DNA of 18,030 nucleotides from CAYTEO01 sp964436825 (GCA_964436825.1 CAYTEO010000050.1:1-18030), one strand, 5' to 3'. Positions 1 through 8,992 are shown, numbered from the stretch's first letter. The notes: generated by a model from the sequence alone, not told the origin. Program-made: numbers and translations.

Positions 1-133
1 AGGGGGGCGGGGCGGGGGGGGGGGGGGGGGCGGGGGGGGGGGGGCGCCGGGGCGGGGGGAGCGGGGGGCGGGGCGGGCGGGCGGCCGGGAGCTGGGGGAG
101 CGGGTGCGGGGCGGGGGGGGGGGGGGGCGGGGC
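1..133. other. G-homopolymer-rich low-complexity contig end
   Basis: The first ~85 bases consist of runs of G broken by single C residues with only a few A bases. A second G run covers about 110-128. Normal, compositionally balanced coding sequence begins only at about base 134. An island at 89-109 reads in the frame of the next gene and resembles part of WaaA, so true sequence is mixed with unreliable base calls. I read this as a sequencing or assembly artefact (poly-G calls at a low-coverage contig end) rather than a biological tract. Nothing else can be supported here. Confidence 0.75.
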
Positions 134-1288
134 TGCCTCTGGTTCCACGCCGCGTCGGTGGGCGAGTACGAGCAGCTGCGGCCCGTCCTGGCCGAGCTGC
201 GGCGCCGCGGTCACGGGCCGCTGGTCGTCACCCACTTCTCCCCCTCCGGTGCCGGTTACGCCCGCGACCACCGGGAAGGGGATCTCCACGACTACCTGCC
301 CTGGGACCGTCCCGCCGACATGGCCGCCCTGGTGGCGGGATGGCGCCCCCGCCTGCTCGTGTACGGCAAGTACGACTGCTGGCCCAACCTCGTGGCGGCG
401 GCGGCCGCCGCCGGCGTTCCCCAGGCCCTGGTGGCGGCCAGCCTGCCGCCCCGCTCCTGGCGCTGCCGGCGACCGTGGGACTCCCTGTTCCGCTCCGTCT
501 ACGACGACCTGGACCTGGTGGCGGCCGCCTGGCCCCGCGACGCGGACCAGTTCCGGCGGCTCGGCGTCGCGACCCCCGTCGCGGTCACCGGCGACCCCCG
601 CGCCGAGAGGGTGCTGCAGCGGCTGGCCGCGATCGGGGACGATCCCGTCGTGGCGGCCGTCGCCCGCTGGCGCGCGCCGTTGCTGATCCTGGGCAGCACC
701 TGGCCCCCCGACGAGCGGATCTGGTGGCCGCTGCTGCCGGGGCTGCTGGCGGACCACCCGGAGCTGGGGATCGTCCTGGCGCCCCACGAGCCGACCCCGG
801 ACCGGCTCGACGGGATCACCGGCCGGCTGCGACGGCTGGGGATCCCCGCCGCCACGCTCCAGGCCCTGCTCGACGGGCAGCCGGCCGCCAGCGCGGCCCG
901 CTGCCTCGTGATCGACCGTGTCGGTGTGCTGGCGCCCCTCTACACGACCGGCAGCGTCGCCTACGTGGGCGGAGGATTCACCACCGGCGTCCACAGCACC
1001 CTGGAGCCGGCCGGCGCCGGCCTGCCCGTGCTCTGCGGCCCCCGCATCGGCAACGCCGCCGACGCCGAGGCCCTGGTCGCCGCCGGCGGGGCCGTCGTCG
1101 TCCGCGACACCGCGGAGGCGGCAAAGACCGTCCGGCGCTGGCTCGCCGACACGGCAGCCAGGCGGCAGGCCGCGGCGGCGGCCCGCGACGTCGTCGCCGC
1201 CCAGCACGGCGCCGCGGCCCGGACGGCCGACCTGCTCGAACGGCTCCTGGCGGAAGGATCGGGGGGACCGGCTCAGCGGTCCCGGTAG
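89..1288 (+). CDS. waaA: 3-deoxy-D-manno-octulosonic acid (Kdo) transferase WaaA, 5' end missing or corrupted
   Basis: A GT-B glycosyltransferase (GT30) that moves Kdo from CMP-Kdo to lipid A precursors at the inner face of the inner membrane, an essential LPS inner-core step. Visible are the N-lobe motif FHAASVGE, whose Glu aligns with the catalytic base of WaaA, and the variant YGKYDCWPN where enterobacterial enzymes have ETELWPN. The CMP-Kdo lobe shows YVGGGF followed by HSTLEPAGAGLPVLCGP. The GTG at 104 is probably not the start: in-frame codons 89-106 read ELGERV, like the KRWGERYG segment of E. coli WaaA, and the frame stays open to base 2. The family's ~40-residue N-terminal membrane anchor would lie in the damaged G-rich stretch. 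The last 16 bases overlap the 3' end of the convergent queC. Identification is firm; the 5' end is unresolved. Confidence 0.9.
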   Translation, partial: ELGERVRGGGGGGRGCLWFHAASVGEYEQLRPVLAELRRRGHGPLVVTHFSPSGAGYARDHREGDLHDYLPWDRPADMAALVAGWRPRLLVYGKYDCWPNLVAAAAAAGVPQALVAASLPPRSWRCRRPWDSLFRSVYDDLDLVAAAWPRDADQFRRLGVATPVAVTGDPRAERVLQRLAAIGDDPVVAAVARWRAPLLILGSTWPPDERIWWPLLPGLLADHPELGIVLAPHEPTPDRLDGITGRLRRLGIPAATLQALLDGQPAASAARCLVIDRVGVLAPLYTTGSVAYVGGGFTTGVHSTLEPAGAGLPVLCGPRIGNAADAEALVAAGGAVVVRDTAEAAKTVRRWLADTAARRQAAAAARDVVAAQHGAAARTADLLERLLAEGSGGPAQRSR

Positions 1289-1959
1289 GGAATGGGATCG
1301 ACGGCACCCGCCGCCGCGAAGCCGCGCAGGCGGAGCCGGCAACTCTCGCACTCGCCGCAGGCACGCTCCTCGTCGACGTAGCAGGACCAGCTCAGCTGCA
1401 GCGGCGCCTGCAGCTGCAGGCCGCGGCGAACGATGGCGCCCTTGTCCAGGTGCAGCAGCGGGGTGACGATCCGGATGTGGGTCTCCGGCCGGGTGCCCGC
1501 CTCGACGGCGGCGGCATAGGCGCGGTAGAACGGCTCGCTGCAGTCGGGGTAGCCGCTGCTGTCCTCCTGGACGGCGCCGATGAACAGGGCCGTCGCCCCG
1601 AGGACCTCCGCCCAGGAGACGCCGATGGCCAGCAGGTGGGCGTTGCGGAAGGGGACATAGGTCGAAGGGATCCGACCCGCCTCCGGCAACCCGGTCTCGA
1701 CGGGCAGGTCGCGGTCGATGAGGCTGGTACCGCCGATCTGCTCCAGGTACCGGACGTCGACGGTGAGGCGGTGCTGCGGGGGAATCCCGTAGTGGTCGGC
1801 GATCGCCGTGAAGGCCGCCAGTTCCCGCCGCTCGGTCCGCTGGCCGTAGTTGAGGTGCAGGACGGCGGGCGTGTGCTCGCGCGCGGCCTCGGCCAGGCAG
1901 ACGCAGGAGTCGAGCCCGCCGCTGAGCAGGACGACGGCCGTCGGTCTGGTCTCTTTCAT
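1273..1959 (-). CDS. queC: 7-cyano-7-deazaguanine synthase QueC
   Basis: ATP-dependent conversion of 7-carboxy-7-deazaguanine to preQ0, a cytoplasmic step toward queuosine (tRNA) or 7-deazaguanine derivatives in DNA. The 228-residue protein has the usual family length. The PP-loop ATP-binding motif SGGLDS is at residues 13-18, followed by LNYGQR. Near the C-terminus Cys193, Cys201, Cys204 and Cys207 form the QueC zinc site (C-x7-C-x2-C-x2-C). The ATG is preceded by GAGGAGGAG, a strong ribosome-binding site. It lies 45 bp downstream of queE on the same strand and almost certainly shares its transcript. It meets waaA tail to tail with a 16-bp overlap. QueD and QueF are not in this window. Confidence 0.96.
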   Translation of the reverse strand: MKETRPTAVVLLSGGLDSCVCLAEAAREHTPAVLHLNYGQRTERRELAAFTAIADHYGIPPQHRLTVDVRYLEQIGGTSLIDRDLPVETGLPEAGRIPSTYVPFRNAHLLAIGVSWAEVLGATALFIGAVQEDSSGYPDCSEPFYRAYAAAVEAGTRPETHIRIVTPLLHLDKGAIVRRGLQLQAPLQLSWSCYVDEERACGECESCRLRLRGFAAAGAVDPIPYRDR

Positions 1960-2004
1960 GGCTCCTCCTCGACGGTGGGAGCGGTCCCGCGGCGGGCGGC
2001 GGCG

Positions 2005-2703
2005 TCAGCAGCTCGGCCGTCCGGGCCAGAGGACCTTGTGGAGCTGGACCTGGCAGCGAACCGGCAGGGCGTCGGCGACGATCCAGTCGGCCAGCTCCCC
2101 CGCCGGCAACAGCCCTTCCGCCGGGGAAAAGGAGACGGGCACCTCCGGCCGCCAGCGCTCTCCGGCCCGGACCAGCGCCCGCGCCCACTCGTAGTCGCGC
2201 CGGTCGCAGCAGACGAACTTCACCTCGTCGTCCGCCCCCAGCAGACGCAGGCCGTCCCAGTCGATCTCCGTCTCCGGGATCCCGCTGCCCGGCGTCTTGA
2301 TGTCGACGACACGCCGGACGCCTGCCGGGACCGCATCCAGCGGGAGGGCACCCGTCGTGCCGCTCGTCTCCAGGACGACCTCGCGGTCCGCCGCCACCAG
2401 GGACTCCAGCAGGGGGACGACCGCCGGCTGGAGCAACGGCTCCCCGCCGGTGACCAGGACCAGCGACACCGGCTCGCCCAGGACCCTGGCGACGAGGTCC
2501 GGGACCGACCACCGCCTTCCTCCCTGGAAGGCGTGCGGGGAATCGCAGTACAGGCACCGCCTGTGGCAGCCGGTCAGGCGAACGACCAGGCAGACCCGCC
2601 CGGTCAGCAGCGACTCCCCCATGATGGTCCGGTAGAGTTCACTGACCAGGAGGGAGCCGGTGGAACCGTCCGCCTTGCCGCTGGTTTCGACGCTCGACAT
2701 CAT
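2005..2703 (-). CDS. queE: 7-carboxy-7-deazaguanine synthase QueE (radical SAM)
   Basis: Radical SAM enzyme converting 6-carboxy-5,6,7,8-tetrahydropterin to 7-carboxy-7-deazaguanine, the substrate of the adjacent QueC. The 232-residue protein has the cluster motif C-x3-C-x2-C at Cys46/Cys50/Cys53. It also has the glycine-rich SAM motif VTGGEPLLQ, an ETSGT segment, and an ending QLHKVLW that matches the QTHKYL end of E. coli QueE. Two deviations are visible. The N-terminal F-x-(S/T)-(I/L)-QGEG motif reads YRTIMGES. The CDT after the last cluster Cys reads CDS; in characterised QueE that Thr helps bind Mg2+, and Ser keeps the hydroxyl. Tandem ATG codons stand at 2703 and 2700, with a weak GGTGAG upstream. 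The gene is divergent from the lipoprotein gene with only 39 bp between starts. Confidence 0.93.
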   Translation of the reverse strand: MMSSVETSGKADGSTGSLLVSELYRTIMGESLLTGRVCLVVRLTGCHRRCLYCDSPHAFQGGRRWSVPDLVARVLGEPVSLVLVTGGEPLLQPAVVPLLESLVAADREVVLETSGTTGALPLDAVPAGVRRVVDIKTPGSGIPETEIDWDGLRLLGADDEVKFVCCDRRDYEWARALVRAGERWRPEVPVSFSPAEGLLPAGELADWIVADALPVRCQVQLHKVLWPGRPSC

Positions 2704-2742
2704 TTACATTCTCACCGGTCGTTCAGCCCGAGGAGACAACGA

Positions 2743-4038
2743 ATGCGAAACATAATGCAGCTGGCGTCCCCCCACAACCGCCCCGGCACGAGCATCCTGG
2801 CGGGTCTGCTGATCCTGGTCCTCGTCCTGCCGGCCGGCGGGTGCCGCCGCGACGACGAGGTCGCCGACACTCCCGCCGTCCGGGTGCCGACATCCGCCCC
2901 GGCAGACCCGGCGCGCGCACGCCCCGTCGCGGCGTCCCCCGCCCCCTCGCCGGCCGACCTCGGCGACGCCGCGACGTCGATCGACATCTCTGCCGCCCGG
3001 GGCTGGCTCGTCCTGGCCCGGCGACTCGCCGCCGGCGAGCGTCCCACCCTGGCCGACTTCACGCGGCTCTACGACCTGCCGGGGTTCGCGCACGCCTACG
3101 ACGATCCCTTCGGTCCCAGGGCCCTGCGTCCGGGAAACCTCAAGCGACTGACCGACTATCTCTTCCTGGGCCGAAAGGCCGCCGGCGGCCGCCAGCCCAA
3201 GCGGCAGGACGTGCTCCACAACCTGGAATACCTCCGCCCCCGCCTGGCCCGCCTGGACACCTTCCTGACCGAACTGGCCGGGTCCGACCTGGCCCGCCGG
3301 TCCCTGGCCATGGCGGCGCCGTGGCTCCCGCCCGGGAACGTTCCCCGGTCTCTGACCGTCCGCCTCTTCGTCGGGCCGCCCAGCATCCGCTACTGGGAAC
3401 CCGACCACGAGATGATCGTCGATGCCGGCCTGGCCCTGGCCAGCGGCCGTCAGCAGCTCGCCCGGCTGGTGGCGGCGAACCTCTACCGCTACCACGCTCC
3501 CGTCCTGGGCCCCCGGCCGGAGGAGGCGAGCAGCGGCGACCGGGCCCTGGCCGCCGCCTTCGACGAGCTGCGTCGCCAGGGCATCGCCGCCTGGATCGAG
3601 CGGCTGCCCGATCTCTCCTTCGACCCGGCCCACCCGGACCTGGGCGATCCGAACCGCCGGCACAGCGACCCCGTCGCCGAGGCCGCGGGCTGGCTGCCCA
3701 CCGTCTTCGACATGCTCGACGGCCTGCTCGGCCAGGACGATCGGCAACTGCTGGCGCAGCGCGGGCGCAGTCTCGGCGACTACCTGCGGATCGGCGGCCG
3801 CGCACCCGTGCTCGGCTACGCCATGGCGGCCCTGATCGACGATCGCCTCGGCCCGGCCACCCTGCAGGCGTGCTGCAACGACCCGGTGGCCTTCGTCGCC
3901 CGTTACCAGCAGGCCGCCACGGATGGCGGCGCCACGGGCCGGCTCTCCCTGCTGAAACCGTTTCCCGCCGAGATCTACCACCGCCTGGAGCGCCTGCTCC
4001 GAGAGATCTACCCCAGCACCGGAGGGAACTCACGATGA
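2743..4038 (+). CDS. lipoprotein, probable catalytically inactive zinc-peptidase relative
   Basis: The ATG at 2743 has AGGAG 7 bp upstream. The N-terminus has a hydrophobic stretch (about residues 18-30) ending in PAGGC with Cys34, a lipoprotein signal. A Pro/Ala-rich linker follows to about residue 70, then a mostly helical domain to residue 431. The segment at residues ~225-290 recalls gluzincin-type putative peptidases (DUF5700-like, by memory) in which an HEfHHY motif is followed by EGIAD. Here the corresponding positions read ANLYRY (residues 245-250) and QGIAA (279-283), so His, Glu, His and the third Glu ligand would all be lost. It overlaps the M1 aminopeptidase gene by ATGA, so the two are coupled. 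The family assignment is inference; lipoprotein status is well supported. Exact function is unknown. Confidence 0.85.
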   Translation: MRNIMQLASPHNRPGTSILAGLLILVLVLPAGGCRRDDEVADTPAVRVPTSAPADPARARPVAASPAPSPADLGDAATSIDISAARGWLVLARRLAAGERPTLADFTRLYDLPGFAHAYDDPFGPRALRPGNLKRLTDYLFLGRKAAGGRQPKRQDVLHNLEYLRPRLARLDTFLTELAGSDLARRSLAMAAPWLPPGNVPRSLTVRLFVGPPSIRYWEPDHEMIVDAGLALASGRQQLARLVAANLYRYHAPVLGPRPEEASSGDRALAAAFDELRRQGIAAWIERLPDLSFDPAHPDLGDPNRRHSDPVAEAAGWLPTVFDMLDGLLGQDDRQLLAQRGRSLGDYLRIGGRAPVLGYAMAALIDDRLGPATLQACCNDPVAFVARYQQAATDGGATGRLSLLKPFPAEIYHRLERLLREIYPSTGGNSR

Positions 4039-5813
4039 GTCGTTTCGATCCCCACTCCTGGGCCGACGACGACCAGCCGGTCACACGGCACCTCGACCTG
4101 GCCTGGCGCGTCGATCCCGACCAGCGACGCCTGACCGGGACGGCCACGCTCACCCTCGCATCGCCCGCCGCCGGTCCCATGGACCTGGACATGCGGGACC
4201 TGGAGATCGGGTCCGTGCGGACCGGCGACGGGCGGGAGATCCCCTGGGAGACGGCCGAGGACGACCCGATCCTGGGACAGCGTCTCCGCCTCACGCTGCC
4301 GGAGGGCACCGAGCGGATCGTCATCGGGTACCGCACTTCCCCCACGGCCCTGGCCCTGGGCTGGCTCGACCCGGTCCAGACGGCGGGCAAGCAGCACCCC
4401 TTCCTGTTCAGCCAGTGCCAGCCGATCCACGCACGAACCCTGCTGCCGTGCCAGGACACACCGCGCTACCGGATCACCTACACGGCCCGGATCACCGTCC
4501 CGGAGCCGCTGCAGGCGGTCATGTCGGCGGCCGCCGAGGGGAGCGAGCCGGCGGGCGACGGCTGGACGACCTGGCGGTTCCGGATGCCCCAGCCCATCCC
4601 CACCTACCTGCTGGCCCTGGCCGCGGGCCGGCTGGAGGCGGCCGATCTCGGTCCCCGCTCCCGCGTCTACGCCGAGCCGGAGACGATCGAGGCCGCGGCC
4701 TGGGAGTTCGCCGAGGTCGACGCCATGCTGACCACGGCCGAGAAGCTGTTCGGCCCCTACGCGTGGGACCGCTTCGACCTGCTGGTCATGCCGCCGTCGT
4801 TCCCCTACGGTGGCATGGAGAACCCGCGGCTGACGTTCCTGACACCGACCCTCATCGCCGGTGACCGCTCCCTGGTCAATGTCGTCGCCCACGAGCTGGC
4901 CCACTCCTGGACGGGCAACCTGGTGACCAACGCGACGATGAACGACTTCTGGCTCAACGAGGGTTTCACCGTCTACGCCGAGCGCAGGATCATCGAGGCG
5001 CTGCACGGTCCCGAGATCATGGCCCTGCATGCAGCCATCGGCCGGGCGGGTCTGGAGCGCCACATCCGGGACTTCGGCCCCGACTCCCCCCTGACACGGC
5101 TGCGGACCGACCTGTCGGGCGTCGATCCCGACGAGGTCTACTCCCTGGTCCCCTACGAGAAGGGGTTCCTGTTCGTCACCCTCCTGGAGCAGACCGTGGG
5201 CCGCGAACGGTTCGACGCCTTCCTGCGCTCCTACATCGACCGCTTCCGCTTCCAGTCCCTGACCACGGCCGAGTTCCTGGATTTCCTGGAGCAGGAGCTG
5301 CCGGGTGTCTACGCGCAGATCGACGGTCCGGCCTGGGTCGACGGTCCAGGGATCCCGGAGGGCGCGCCGCGCTTCGCCTCGGCCCACCTGGAGGCCGTGG
5401 AGGCCCTGGCCGACGGCTGGGCCCGGGGCGTGCGGCCGACGCCGGAGCAGACGGCGGGGTGGATCCCCGAGGAGTGGCAGATCTACCTGCAACGGCTTCC
5501 GCGGCCCCTGTCGGTGGAGGACTGTCGCTGGCTCGACGAGAACTTCCGCCTCACCGGGAGCGGGAACAACGAGATCCTGGTGGAGTGGCTGACGATCGCC
5601 GCCGCCTCGGGCTACGAACCGGTCCTGCCGCGGATCCGCGAGATCCTGACCCATGTCGGCCGGATGAAGTACCTCAAGCCCCTCTACAAGGCCCTGCTCT
5701 CGCGGCCCGAGCTGCGCGACTTCGCCCGCGAGGTCTTCGACGAGGTCAAGGCGAGCTACCACCCCCTCTCCCGCGGGGCGGTGGAGGGTCTGTTCGACGC
5801 ACCCGACGCCTGA
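4035..5813 (+). CDS. M1 family aminopeptidase, leukotriene A4 hydrolase type
   Basis: Zinc aminopeptidase of 592 residues, close to the ~610 of LTA4 hydrolase. An N-terminal beta domain (about 1-200) is followed by the catalytic domain with substrate motif GGMEN at 259-263. The zinc site is HELAH at 286-290, with the third ligand Glu309 in LNEG. The 23-residue distance from first His to Glu equals that in human LTA4H (295 to 318). The VPYEKGF motif carries the transition-state tyrosine region. A C-terminal helical repeat domain (about 455-592) is typical of the LTA4H subfamily. There is no signal peptide, so a cytoplasmic location is expected. The likely role is trimming N-terminal residues from peptides; epoxide hydrolase activity cannot be judged. 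The start overlaps the lipoprotein stop by 4 bp (ATGA), implying translational coupling. Confidence 0.95.
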   Translation: MSRFDPHSWADDDQPVTRHLDLAWRVDPDQRRLTGTATLTLASPAAGPMDLDMRDLEIGSVRTGDGREIPWETAEDDPILGQRLRLTLPEGTERIVIGYRTSPTALALGWLDPVQTAGKQHPFLFSQCQPIHARTLLPCQDTPRYRITYTARITVPEPLQAVMSAAAEGSEPAGDGWTTWRFRMPQPIPTYLLALAAGRLEAADLGPRSRVYAEPETIEAAAWEFAEVDAMLTTAEKLFGPYAWDRFDLLVMPPSFPYGGMENPRLTFLTPTLIAGDRSLVNVVAHELAHSWTGNLVTNATMNDFWLNEGFTVYAERRIIEALHGPEIMALHAAIGRAGLERHIRDFGPDSPLTRLRTDLSGVDPDEVYSLVPYEKGFLFVTLLEQTVGRERFDAFLRSYIDRFRFQSLTTAEFLDFLEQELPGVYAQIDGPAWVDGPGIPEGAPRFASAHLEAVEALADGWARGVRPTPEQTAGWIPEEWQIYLQRLPRPLSVEDCRWLDENFRLTGSGNNEILVEWLTIAAASGYEPVLPRIREILTHVGRMKYLKPLYKALLSRPELRDFAREVFDEVKASYHPLSRGAVEGLFDAPDA

Positions 5814-5825
5814 CCGCAGCGGTGG

Positions 5826-5977
5826 GCCGCGGCCTGGCGCCACCCCCTCCCCGGCGAGGGCGTCGTGGAGGGCCCGGAGCCAGGAGGGCGGAGGGCCCGC
5901 AGCGTCGAGAGCCCCCGGCACACGAGGTGCCGGGGGCTCGTCCCTTCGCCGGGGAGGGGGTGGCGCCAGGCCGTGGC
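5826..5977. repeat. 152-bp palindromic element with perfect 28-bp terminal inverted repeats
   Basis: Bases 5830-5857 are exactly complementary to 5946-5973. After one mismatch, three more bases on each side pair (5826-5828 with 5975-5977), giving 31 of 32 matches. Each arm contains the 8-bp palindrome TGGCGCCA. The 88-bp interior holds a second perfect hairpin (5909-5939). The element nearly fills the 192-bp gap between two convergent genes. No target-site duplication is evident and no protein is encoded. It could be a MITE- or REP/BIME-like mobile palindrome or a large bidirectional terminator. Confidence 0.75.
5909..5939. terminator. Bidirectional terminator-like hairpin between convergent genes
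   Basis: A perfect 12-bp GC-rich stem (5909-5920 with 5928-5939) encloses a 7-nt loop. It sits about 95 bp after the M1 aminopeptidase stop and 70 bp after the M49 stop. There is no U-tract on either side, as is common in high-GC genomes, so termination is inferred from stem strength and position. Confidence 0.5.
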
Positions 5978-6005
5978 TCCTCCTCCGGTCAGGTGTCGGG
6001 CTGCG

Positions 6006-7673
<1,668 letters not shown>

Positions 7674-7715
7674 GTGGCGATCCTTTCACGTGGGGTCTGG
7701 AATTCGTCGACAGGC

Positions 7716-7744
7716 ACTCTACCACAGGCCCCGGGCGGTGACAA
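7716..7744 (-). promoter_or_regulatory. Sigma70-type promoter for the M49 lipoprotein gene
   Basis: On the minus strand, TTGTCA (7739-7744) and TAGAGT (7716-7721) are separated by exactly 17 bp. Transcription would start near 7709, giving a leader of about 36 nt. The -35 box matches 5 of 6 consensus positions. Confidence 0.55.
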
Positions 7745-7761
7745 CAGGGGGTGAGACACAG

Positions 7762-7788
7762 GACGGGGCCCCGGGAAGGGGCCCCGTC
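7762..7788 (-). terminator. Terminator-like hairpin downstream of the two-domain secreted protein gene
   Basis: A perfect 11-bp GC-rich stem (7762-7772 with 7778-7788) has a GGGAA loop. It begins 23 bp past the stop codon at 7811-7813. No U-tract follows on the minus strand, so this is terminator-like by position and stem strength. It precedes the promoter of the next gene. Confidence 0.6.
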
Positions 7789-7810
7789 GTACCGTACCTG
7801 CAGCCGCAGG

Positions 7811-8773
7811 CTACTTGAAGAGGCTCTTGACCTCTCCCCACGTGCGGTCCTCGTTGGCGACGGGAATGGTCAGGTAGGCACAGGCGCCCTCGGAGGGCAC
7901 CAGCGTCCCGTCGGACTGGGCCAGCATGACCGTCTCGTAGCTGGGATGGTTGACGATGCACAGCGGCGCCTGGTCGATCAGGTTGTCACCGGTCGTCAGG
8001 ATCAGCGTCGCCAGCAGGCCGGGATGCAACGGATCGACGAACCGGGCATCGTAGAGGCCGATCTCCACGCCGTTGAGCAGGTCGCCGATCTGGACGCTGG
8101 GCTCGTACGTGGTCGCCACCAGGGTGATGTTGGGATGCAGCTCGAGCTTGAAGGCGGCGCCACCCATCAGGATCGGGCCGCCGGTGGCGAAGATGTAGGC
8201 CGTGTAGAACTCGTCGTACCCGCCGTTGTAGGTCGCGTTGGTAACCGTCGCGTCCGTGTCGAAGAAGACACCGACGACGGGCGGCGGCGGAGTGATGTAG
8301 GCCGTCAGGCCGGTCGTGTCGAAGAGCGCACCGTCGGACTGGGCGACGACGACATGCTGGTAGTTGGGATGGTTGGTGACCGTCAGGGGCATGTTGCCCA
8401 TGGGCCGGTCGGCGACCGTCAGCACGAGGGTGGCGAGGATGACCGAGTTGTTCTCGTCCACCCAGATCGGGTCATAGAAACCGATCTCGACGCCGGTGGT
8501 GACGTCGTTGCCCACGACGACGGCGTCGTTGTAGAAGTTCTGGGCAACGACCTGGATACCGGGGTAGACATCGACCGAGAAGGACGCGCCGCCCATCAGG
8601 AGCTGTCCACCCTTGGTCATGACGTACGCCGTCACGAAGTCACCGGCATCCATCGGCATCATCGTCTGGGTTCCCGCGGTGTCGAAGAAAATCCCGATCT
8701 CGGGCGGCGTCTGTGCCAGCAGCGGCGTTGCCAGCAGCATCGCCACGAGCGCAATCACGGAGAACTTTTTCAT
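7811..8773 (-). CDS. Secreted protein with two tandem beta-rich domains and W-x2-VKSLFK C-terminal tag
   Basis: Not assignable to a named family. The ATG at 8773 is chosen because GGAGGGG lies 4-5 bp upstream and a classic signal peptide follows (MKKFSVIALVAMLLATPLLAQ, about 21 residues). The further-upstream TTG would bury this site. The 320-residue protein holds two copies of one ~140-residue domain (25-161 and 165-304) offset by 141 residues. Both copies show GxFFDT, LMGGAxF, GVEIGxYD, LATLxLT and NHPxYxxVxxAQSDG. The last 14 residues, NEDRTWGEVKSLFK, form a tag shared with the proteins at 16365-17030 and 17283-17894, whose bodies appear to contain one diverged copy of the same domain. It is likely exported and possibly held at the cell surface. 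Function is unknown. Confidence 0.9.
   Translation of the reverse strand: MKKFSVIALVAMLLATPLLAQTPPEIGIFFDTAGTQTMMPMDAGDFVTAYVMTKGGQLLMGGASFSVDVYPGIQVVAQNFYNDAVVVGNDVTTGVEIGFYDPIWVDENNSVILATLVLTVADRPMGNMPLTVTNHPNYQHVVVAQSDGALFDTTGLTAYITPPPPVVGVFFDTDATVTNATYNGGYDEFYTAYIFATGGPILMGGAAFKLELHPNITLVATTYEPSVQIGDLLNGVEIGLYDARFVDPLHPGLLATLILTTGDNLIDQAPLCIVNHPSYETVMLAQSDGTLVPSEGACAYLTIPVANEDRTWGEVKSLFK
7862..8701 (-). repeat. Intragenic tandem duplication encoding two ~140-residue domains
   Basis: Units 8291-8701 and 7862-8281 encode the two homologous domains of the secreted protein. Conserved blocks keep a constant 141-residue offset. Some nucleotide identity remains, for example CCGTCGGACTGGGC occurs in both units (near 7910 and 8332). 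Confidence 0.85.
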
Positions 8774-8827
8774 CAGTCCCCTCCCCAATTTGTTGGAGCC
8801 GAAGGTGAATGACCATCACTGAATCGC

Positions 8828-8857
8828 ATGGTACCGTAATTCTTGCGCAAAGATCAA
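8828..8857 (-). promoter_or_regulatory. Possible weak promoter for the two-domain secreted protein gene
   Basis: On the minus strand, TTGATC (8852-8857) and TACCAT (8828-8833) are 18 bp apart, each matching consensus at 4 of 6 positions. It lies in an unusually AT-rich intergenic patch (8774-8950) that also holds a T8 run (8871-8885 region) and the palindrome TTGCGCAA (8843-8850). Nothing else is recognised in this gap. Confidence 0.3.
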
Positions 8858-8950
8858 CCAACTTTTGCAACGGATGTTTTTTTTATCGTCCGGAGTTGCC
8901 GATTCATGCATTCAGATGAACGATCATGCCGCACTGTCACGTCAAACGAC

Positions 8951-8984
8951 AAAAAAAGCCGACCCGTGCCGGGGCACGGGTCGG
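8951..8984 (-). terminator. Intrinsic terminator after tRNA-Asp
   Basis: A perfect 12-bp arm pair (8959-8970 with 8973-8984) forms a stem with a tight GG-centred loop. On the minus strand a run of seven T follows almost directly (8957 to 8951). This is the only textbook Rho-independent terminator with a full U-tract in the window. It ends transcription 9 nt past the tRNA CCA end. Confidence 0.9.
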
Positions 8985-8992
8985 GAACCTGG

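Noticed and set aside
1..133. Poly-G tract as a G-quadruplex or telomere-like element
   Set aside because: It is an irregular run at the very edge, overlapping a gene whose N-terminus it destroys; a base-calling artefact is more likely.
340..2742. The long plus-strand frame reading into the lipoprotein gene as one giant protein
   Set aside because: The part before 2743 is an Arg/Pro/Gly-rich shadow of waaA, queC and queE. The AGGAG site and lipoprotein signal at 2743 fix the real start.
2698..2742. Divergent promoters between queE and the lipoprotein gene
   Set aside because: The gap is only 39 bp. A TACATT at 2705-2710 could be a -10 box, but no -35 with suitable spacing was found on either strand.
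2704..3981. A 425-residue minus-strand frame and a 637-residue frame at 4008-5921 minus
   Set aside because: They are opposite the lipoprotein and M1 genes, which have clear motifs, signals and ribosome-binding sites.
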